DNA of 20,762 bases. Source: JBDTMT01 sp033764095. GTDB taxonomy: Bacteria > Desulfobacterota > Binatia > HRBIN30 > CADEER01. Made by a program: the position numbers and the translations under genes. The notes beneath the pieces are model-generated. The model did not search any database, was not told where the DNA came from, and saw nothing but the letters and a program-made list of their open reading frames with translations. Where the stretch lies: positions 1 to 20,762 of the forward strand of contig JANRJF010000328.1 of NCBI GenBank assembly GCA_033764095.1, in the 5' to 3' direction. Positions 15,784 through 20,762 of the stretch are shown in pieces (position 1 is the first letter of the stretch; each line of letters begins with the position of its first letter).

Positions 15784-16494
15784 TCAGCCGCCTCCGCCGC
15801 CGCTGCTGTCGGAGCAGTTGTTGGCGTCGAAGAAGCCGCCGACGAGCCCGGTCTTGATGGTGAAGCGCTCGCCGCTCGCGTCGCTGCCGGAGAAGGTCAC
15901 GTTGGTCTGGTAGGTGACCGGCGTGACGTTGCCCGGGATGACGGTGTTGTTCTCGAAGTCGAGCCGCGGACATTCCTTGTCGCCGCGGACCAGTTCCTTG
16001 GTCACGAAGCTGTAGAGCAGGATCTCGACCGTGGTCTCGACGTGCTCGCAGTTGCCGGCGATGCCGCAGTTGGCGTCGGTCGCGCACTGCGTCGACGGCG
16101 AGTTGCTGCAGGTGCCGCCGGGCAGGATCGCCGAGGTGACGACGGTCTGGTTGGGGATGCCGCTGCCGGGGATCGACACGATGTACTTGTCGAGCAGGAT
16201 CGGCGAGGCGCCCATGTTCATGAACACCGCGTTGGCGTGCGTCTCGGTGAACTGCTCGAACTCGATGTCCACCAGGTCGCCGCCGAGGTTGCAGATGCTC
16301 TGGCAGACGTCGACGTCGGCACTGGTGTTGAAGACGCTGTCCTGCTGCTCGATCCCGTCTCCGGTGAATCCGAGGAACTGCATCGTCAGATTGTCCGTTC
16401 CACCCGACGTATCGAAGCCAGACCCGCCGCATCCCGCGAGCGCGAGCACACCGGTCAGACTGAAGACGCACGTCACCACTGGCAGCCACCGCAT
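15784..16494 (-). CDS. Cys-rich lipoprotein of unknown function
   Basis: 236 residues. The N-terminus MRWLPVVTCVFSLTGVLALAGC is a lipoprotein signal with lipobox LAGC and C22 as the modified residue; GGSG follows, compatible with outer-membrane sorting. The mature protein has eight further cysteines: CQSIC, the cluster GGTC at 126-129 continuing with C137, C143 and C149, then KEC and NNC. Four disulfides are possible. No known domain was recognised; the strand-rich text (VEILLYSFVTKEL, YQTNVTFSGSDASGERFTIKTG) suggests a beta-sandwich. It ends in SSGGGGG. The ATG at 16494 is chosen because GGAGG lies 5 nt before it; a GTG at 16506 is in frame but overlaps that site. It precedes the giant lipoprotein gene by 68 bp on the same strand, likely in one transcript, and shares a Cys motif with it. 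Confidence 0.83.
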   Translation of the reverse strand: MRWLPVVTCVFSLTGVLALAGCGGSGFDTSGGTDNLTMQFLGFTGDGIEQQDSVFNTSADVDVCQSICNLGGDLVDIEFEQFTETHANAVFMNMGASPILLDKYIVSIPGSGIPNQTVVTSAILPGGTCSNSPSTQCATDANCGIAGNCEHVETTVEILLYSFVTKELVRGDKECPRLDFENNTVIPGNVTPVTYQTNVTFSGSDASGERFTIKTGLVGGFFDANNCSDSSGGGGG

Positions 16495-16499
16495 GGCAC

Positions 16500-16504
16500 C
16501 CTCC
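16500..16504 (-). promoter_or_regulatory. Ribosome binding site of the Cys-rich lipoprotein gene
   Basis: GGAGG on the minus strand, 5 nt before the ATG at 16494; it argues against the in-frame GTG at 16506. Confidence 0.65.
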
Positions 16505-16566
16505 ACAGCAAATTCCGGCCGGCGCTCACGTGCACCGAAACCGGTGTTGTCCTGCGTTGTCTCGCC

Positions 16567-17652
16567 TCACGCCGGCGCGGCGTGCGCGAGCACCTCCTCG
16601 CCGCTCAAGTATTCGAAGCGGACGCGTCCAATGTCCTCGATCATGACGAACTTCACCTTGCCGCCGGCGACCTTCTTGTCGGTCTCGATCGCCAGCGCGA
16701 GGTGCGAGCCGATCAGCTCCTGGGGAATCTCGGTCGGCAGCCCGGCGCGGCGCAGCAGCGCCTCGATGCGCTGCGGCACGCTCGGCGGGCAGACCCCGCG
16801 CGCCGCCGACAGGCGGGCCGCGAAGGCCATGCCGATCGCCACCGCCTCGCCGTGCAGGTAGCCGCGATAGTCGGTGAGCATCTCGATCGCGTGCGCCAGC
16901 GTGTGGCCGAAGTTGAGCACCGCGCGGCGGCCGCTCTCGCGTTCGTCGTCGTGCACCACCGCCGCCTTGATCGCGCAGTTCTGCCGCACCACCTCGATGC
17001 ACAGCGCCTCGTCGAGGCGCATGACGTCCTCGATGCGCTGCTCGAGCAGCTCGAACAGCGCCGGGCCGAGAATGGCGCCGTGCTTGATCACCTCCGCCAT
17101 GCCGGCCTGCACCTCGCGGCGCGGCAGCGTGCGCAGCGTCTGCACGTCGATCCACACCAGGCGCGGCTGATGGAACGAGCCGATCAGGTTCTTGCCGCCC
17201 GGATGGTTGACCGCGGTCTTGCCGCCGACGCTGGAGTCGACCTGCGCGAGCAGCGTGGTCGGCACCTGGACGAACGGCACGCCGCGCTGGAACGTCGCGG
17301 CGGTGAAGCCGGCGAGGTCGCCGATGACGCCGCCGCCGAGCGCCACCACGGCACAGCCGCGGTCGAGGCGCGCGTCGATCAGGCGGTCATAGAGGAAGGT
17401 CAGCCAGGCGAGGTTCTTGTGCTCCTCGCCGTCCGGCACCTCCAGCACGGTGACCGCGAAGCCGGCGGCGGCGAGGGCGCGCTCGACCGGCTCGCGGTAA
17501 TGGCGCGCGACGGTCGGGTTGGTGACCACCGCGATGCGGCGTCCGAGCTCCAGCTCCGCCAGGCGCGCGCCGAGCCGCTCGAGCGTGCCGGCGCCGATGG
17601 CGATCGGGTAGGAGCGCTCGCCGAGGTCGACCATCACCGTCGCGGCGCTCAT
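16567..17652 (-). CDS. aroB: 3-dehydroquinate synthase
   Basis: 361 residues, the normal length. It converts DAHP to 3-dehydroquinate, step two of the shikimate pathway, in the cytoplasm, with NAD and a divalent metal. Visible motifs: the NAD-binding GGGVIGDLAGF at 106-116, PTTLLAQVDSSVGGKTAVNH at 131-150, GGKNLIGSFHQP at 152-163, and the metal ligands E187 (AEVIKHG), H250 (NFGHTLAHA) and H267 (LHGEAV). All key residues are present, so an active enzyme is expected. Its ATG overlaps the aroK stop by 4 nt (ATGA), which implies translational coupling. It is the last gene of the pilP-pilQ-aroK-aroB cluster; the next gene on this strand starts 72 bp later. Confidence 0.97.
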   Translation of the reverse strand: MSAATVMVDLGERSYPIAIGAGTLERLGARLAELELGRRIAVVTNPTVARHYREPVERALAAAGFAVTVLEVPDGEEHKNLAWLTFLYDRLIDARLDRGCAVVALGGGVIGDLAGFTAATFQRGVPFVQVPTTLLAQVDSSVGGKTAVNHPGGKNLIGSFHQPRLVWIDVQTLRTLPRREVQAGMAEVIKHGAILGPALFELLEQRIEDVMRLDEALCIEVVRQNCAIKAAVVHDDERESGRRAVLNFGHTLAHAIEMLTDYRGYLHGEAVAIGMAFAARLSAARGVCPPSVPQRIEALLRRAGLPTEIPQELIGSHLALAIETDKKVAGGKVKFVMIEDIGRVRFEYLSGEEVLAHAAPA

Positions 17653-18170
17653 GCGGCCCCCGCGCGCGACGCCAGCCAGGCGGCGATGTCGGTCACCACC
17701 TGGTCGGTACTGCGGTCCGAGGTGTCGATGCTGTGGTCGGCCTGCGCATAGGCCGGCGCGCGCTCGGCGAGCAGCGCGGCGATGCGGCCGGCCGGGTCGT
17801 CACCCTGCAACAGCGGCCGCGTCGGTCCGGCCGCCCTGGCGCGGCGCAGGATGACGTCGGGGCGCGCGGTCAGGCAGACGATCGGCGCCGCGGCGCGCAG
17901 CGCGGCGAGAATCTCGGGATTGGCGATGGCGCCGCCGCCGGTGGCGACCACCGCGCGCGGCACCGCCAGGGCCTCGTCCACCGCGCGGCGCTCGGCGGCG
18001 CGGAACGCCGCCTCGCCGTCGCTGGCGAAGATCGCTGCGACGGTGCGGCCGGCGGCGTGCTCCACCAGCGCGTCGGTGTCGACGAACGGCGTGCCGAGGC
18101 GCGCCGCCAGTCGCCGACCGGTACTGGTTTTTCCGGTGCCCATGAATCCCGTCAGGATCACTGTCGTCAT
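17649..18170 (-). CDS. aroK: Shikimate kinase
   Basis: 173 residues, the normal length for type I shikimate kinase, which phosphorylates shikimate at the 3-hydroxyl with ATP. The Walker A motif GFMGTGKT is at residues 8-15; the Asp pair DTD (31-33) that binds Mg and shikimate, the arginine in AAFRAAE (R57), the glycine-rich ATGGGA loop (77-81) that binds shikimate, and the TRPLL lid motif are all in place. It starts 13 bp after the pilQ stop and overlaps aroB by 4 nt. Coupling of aroKB to the pilus operon is well known in Proteobacteria. Confidence 0.96.
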   Translation of the reverse strand: MTTVILTGFMGTGKTSTGRRLAARLGTPFVDTDALVEHAAGRTVAAIFASDGEAAFRAAERRAVDEALAVPRAVVATGGGAIANPEILAALRAAAPIVCLTARPDVILRRARAAGPTRPLLQGDDPAGRIAALLAERAPAYAQADHSIDTSDRSTDQVVTDIAAWLASRAGAA

Positions 18171-18183
18171 CTCGCCGGGCAGT

Positions 18184-20358
18184 TTACCCGTTTGGCCCGG
18201 AATCGCGATTCTCCCAGAGCTGCTGGGCGCTGGGCAGGTTGCCGCCGAGTTGACCGGTGGCGCCCTTCAGGACGCGCGGGGTGAGGAAGACGAGCAGATC
18301 CTCACGGCGCTTGTCCTTGCCCTCGCTCTTGAACAGCCAGCCGAGGCCGGGGATCGAGTTGAACCAGGGCACGCCGTTCATGTTGTCGACCTGGGTGTCG
18401 CGGTAGATGCCGCCCAGCACGACCGTCTGGCCGTCGCGCACCAGCACGTGTGAGGTCGCCTGGCGGGTGATTTCCGTCGGGATGTTGTCCACCGTGCGGG
18501 TGAAATCGGCCTGGCTCGACTTGGCGAACATGTCGAGCAGGACGAAGCCGTCGGAGGACACCTGCGGCGTCACTTCCAGCGTGATGCCGGTCTCGATCTT
18601 CTCGGTCGCGGTCTGCGCCGTGCCCGCCGCGCCGCCGGCGCCGGTATTGATGACGGTGCCCGTGGATGGGAGGCGGACGCGCAGGATGGTGAGGCTCTGG
18701 ATGGTCGCCGCGACGTTGTTCAGCGTCACCACGCGCGGCCGCGAGATGATGCGCCCCTGGCCCTTCTGCTCCAGCGCGGTGAGCCGCACGTCGAGCGACT
18801 GCGCGCCGTTGAGCGAGCCGAGCGCCAGGTCGAGCACGCTGCCGGCGCCGGGGCCGAAGTTGCCCTTGGCGGGGAAGTCGACCAGGAACGGCACGCCGCC
18901 CGAACCGCTGCCGAGGCCGGAGCCGCCGAAGTTGACGGTGCCCGGGAAGTTCGAGCCGGTGCTGGTGCCGGTCTGCGGGCCGATGTTGGCGTTGTAGCCC
19001 CACTGCACGCCGAGCTGGCGTGAGAAGTCGGAGGTGGCTTCGACGATGTTCGACTCGATCAGCACCTGCGGGATCTGCACGTCGAGGCGCTTGACCAGGT
19101 CGCGGGCGTTGCGGATGCCGCGGTCGATGTCGCGGACGATCAGCGTGTTGGTGAACTCGTCGACCATGACGCTGCCGCGCCGCGACAGCACGCCGAACTC
19201 CTCGTCGATGTCGCTGCGGCCGCCGAAGCCGCGGCCGCCGCTGCTGCCGGCCGCCTGCGGGCGATCGGCGCCGCTGATCAGCTCGGCGAGCTTGCGGGCC
19301 TTGGCGTAATTGACCTGGATGTAGGCCACCTGCAGCGACTCGATCTTCTGCGCTGCGCGCGCCGAGGCCTGCTGCTCCTCGCGCTCCTCACGCAGCCGCT
19401 TGACGGTCGAGACGCGCAGCACGTTGCCCTCGTGCACGCTCTCCAGGTTCTGCGCCTGCAAGATGATGTCGAGCGCCTGGTCCCACGGGATGTCATTGAG
19501 GCGCAGCGTGATCGTGCCGGTGACGTCGTCGGTGGCGACGATGTTGAGGCCGCTGACGTCGGCCAGCAGGCGCAGCACGTTGTGGACGTCGGCGTCCTTG
19601 AGGTCGAGCGAGATCGGCTGGCCGTAATAGAGCTTCTTCGGCCGCACATGGCTGGACTCGGTGGTCACCTGCACCGCCGGCGGCGGCGAGGGCGGCGGCG
19701 CCTCGGCCAGACGCGCGGCGGGCGCGACGGCCGCGGGCGGCGGCGCGACCGGCATGGCGACCGGAGCCGGGGCCGGCGCGATGCCGGGCACGGCGCGTTG
19801 CGTGAAGACGATCGACTCGCGCACCGCGTCCTGGGTCCCGGCCGGCTCGCCGACGAACGCGACGATGGTGTCCTTCAGGTCGTCGACCGACACGGTCGGC
19901 GCGGTGGTTCCCTTCAGTAGGAGGGTGAGGCGGATCTTGCCCGGATCGCTGCCGAGCTGCACCTGCTCGATGAGCGGATTGTCCACCGCGTAGCGCTCGG
20001 CGATGATGTTCTCGCCGGTCGGGCCGCTGAGCTCGATCAGCAGGCGGTTGGGGTTGCTCAACACCACGTGCGAGACGTCGTCCGGCGCGCGGTTGAGCTT
20101 GGCGAAGACGCCCTGCTGTCCGTTGTCGTCGATGATCTTGAGCTCGCGGATGAGCAGCACGTCGGCATCGGCCGCCGGCACGTCCGCGACGCTGGCGGTG
20201 TTGACCTCCTCGGTCGACTCCACCGCGGCGCGCTCGCGCGGCGCCCCGTCGTCGAGGTCGGCCGGCTTCGGCGCGCAACCGGCCAGGGCCAGCAACGCAC
20301 TCGCGATGGTGAGACCACGCACGCCCACACCCAACAACCCGCTGCCCACTCGCGTCAT
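18184..20358 (-). CDS. pilQ: Type IV pilus secretin PilQ
   Basis: 724 residues. It forms the multimeric outer-membrane channel through which the pilus fibre leaves. Residues 1-28 end in LALAGC, a good lipobox with C28. Residues about 66-170 look like an AMIN peptidoglycan-binding domain, 185-232 form a Pro/Ala-rich linker, about 243-320 an STN/secretin N0 domain (YYGQPISLDLKDADVHNVLRLLADVSGLN, in two parts around residue 255), about 338-430 a secretin N1 domain, and about 520-700 the secretin core with ISRPRVVTLNN, VPWFNSIPGLGWLF and EDLLVFLTPRVL. A single AMIN domain is seen. The start overlaps the pilP stop by 4 nt; GGAG lies 6 nt before the ATG. Confidence 0.95.
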   Translation of the reverse strand: MTRVGSGLLGVGVRGLTIASALLALAGCAPKPADLDDGAPRERAAVESTEEVNTASVADVPAADADVLLIRELKIIDDNGQQGVFAKLNRAPDDVSHVVLSNPNRLLIELSGPTGENIIAERYAVDNPLIEQVQLGSDPGKIRLTLLLKGTTAPTVSVDDLKDTIVAFVGEPAGTQDAVRESIVFTQRAVPGIAPAPAPVAMPVAPPPAAVAPAARLAEAPPPSPPPAVQVTTESSHVRPKKLYYGQPISLDLKDADVHNVLRLLADVSGLNIVATDDVTGTITLRLNDIPWDQALDIILQAQNLESVHEGNVLRVSTVKRLREEREEQQASARAAQKIESLQVAYIQVNYAKARKLAELISGADRPQAAGSSGGRGFGGRSDIDEEFGVLSRRGSVMVDEFTNTLIVRDIDRGIRNARDLVKRLDVQIPQVLIESNIVEATSDFSRQLGVQWGYNANIGPQTGTSTGSNFPGTVNFGGSGLGSGSGGVPFLVDFPAKGNFGPGAGSVLDLALGSLNGAQSLDVRLTALEQKGQGRIISRPRVVTLNNVAATIQSLTILRVRLPSTGTVINTGAGGAAGTAQTATEKIETGITLEVTPQVSSDGFVLLDMFAKSSQADFTRTVDNIPTEITRQATSHVLVRDGQTVVLGGIYRDTQVDNMNGVPWFNSIPGLGWLFKSEGKDKRREDLLVFLTPRVLKGATGQLGGNLPSAQQLWENRDSGPNG

Positions 20359-20762
20359 TGCTTCTCCGCCTTGTCGTCTTTTTTGTCGTCCTTGGGCATC
20401 TCGATCACGACCTGGTGCGCCTGCTGGCGGCCGTAGTAATCGAGCACCAACTCCTCCACGACGATGCGCCGCGGCTCGATCGACTTGACCACGCCGTGGC
20501 GGCGCCCGATCGGCGTCCCCGGCGTGACGATGAAGCCCATGCCGCTGTTGTCCTGCAGCATCGCGCGCGGTGGGCTCGACTCCAGCACCACCGCCGCCAG
20601 CCGCAGCTGCGGCAGCTCGTAGCGCTGCAGCGGCGACAGCGGCGCGTTGGGATCCTCGGCGTCGCCGTTGAGGCTGAGCGTGAACGGGCGGAACGGATCG
20701 CGCCGCGCGTCGACTTCCGCCGCGACCCCCTCGGCGGGCGGCGCGCCCGGCGGCGGCGCCGC
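20355..20762 (-). CDS. pilP: Type IV pilus assembly protein PilP (5' part outside window)
   Basis: The frame is open from the window edge to a TGA at 20357-20355, giving 135 C-terminal residues. It contains RDPFRPF, then PLQRYELPQLRLAAVV, a block ending GMGFIVTPGTPIGRR, and VVKSIEPRRIVVEELVLDYYG, the conserved core of PilP, and ends in a charged DDKKDDKAEKQ tail. PilP is an inner-membrane lipoprotein that links the PilMNO platform to the PilQ secretin; the lipobox and disordered N-terminus would lie beyond the edge. Order and ATGA overlap with pilQ match the pilMNOPQ operon, so pilM, pilN and pilO are expected just outside the window. Confidence 0.93.
   Translation of the reverse strand, partial: AAPPPGAPPAEGVAAEVDARRDPFRPFTLSLNGDAEDPNAPLSPLQRYELPQLRLAAVVLESSPPRAMLQDNSGMGFIVTPGTPIGRRHGVVKSIEPRRIVVEELVLDYYGRQQAHQVVIEMPKDDKKDDKAEKQ

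Noticed and set aside
11831..15913. Very long plus-strand open frame opposite the giant lipoprotein gene
   Set aside because: Same reason: a high-GC shadow without domain features, ending inside another gene.
15716..16489. Upstream extension of the giant lipoprotein reading frame
   Set aside because: It is Arg-rich text overlapping the Cys-rich lipoprotein gene; the lipobox and ribosome binding site place the start at 15715.
16533..16546. CACCG-AAAC-CGGTG hairpin after aroB as terminator
   Set aside because: The stem is only 5 bp and no U run follows on the minus-strand transcript.

Overview
This is a very GC-rich bacterial window with about ten real genes and many antisense shadow frames. 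The organism looks like a Gram-negative soil or metagenomic lineage of the former Deltaproteobacteria type, perhaps Binatota or Myxococcota. Supporting signs are a type IV pilus secretin operon joined to aroKB, outer-membrane-type lipoproteins, Thr-Pro-rich linkers in secreted proteins, Cys-spaced surface motifs and a DUF1501/DUF1800 pair. The taxonomic placement is inference from style, not proof.

Layout from left to right. (1) A TetR-type regulator (minus, runs off the left edge) is divergent from a short-chain dehydrogenase (plus); they share a short AT-richer control region with an inverted repeat. (2) A minus-strand operon encodes a 1754-residue secreted protein, with twelve tandem Ig-like/CnaB-like repeats, two further Ig-like domains and a C-terminal DUF1800 domain, followed 28 bp later by a Tat-exported DUF1501 protein. 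(3) A small SnoaL-like protein (plus) faces a secreted FecR-domain protein (minus); a long imperfect hairpin lies between their 3' ends. (4) Two consecutive lipoprotein genes (minus): a 236-residue Cys-rich lipoprotein and a 1981-residue lipoprotein made of Ig-like modules, Thr-Pro linkers and an Asp/Asn-rich calcium-binding-like stretch. (5) The right end holds pilP (partial), pilQ, aroK and aroB on the minus strand in one compact operon with ATGA overlaps.

How the genes work together. PilP and PilQ form the inner-membrane-to-outer-membrane channel part of a type IV pilus machine. AroK and AroB are shikimate-pathway enzymes carried in the same transcript, a well-known arrangement. The DUF1501/DUF1800 pair is a recurrent secreted pair without an established biochemical role. 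The two lipoproteins share an identically spaced four-Cys motif (GG-x-C-x7-C-x5-C-x5-C-E), which suggests they belong together as one cell-surface system; this is the most notable unexplained signal in the window, together with the six-fold A-B repeat array of the DUF1800 protein and the large internal duplication of the giant lipoprotein. No rRNA, tRNA, CRISPR array, insertion sequence or phage gene was seen.
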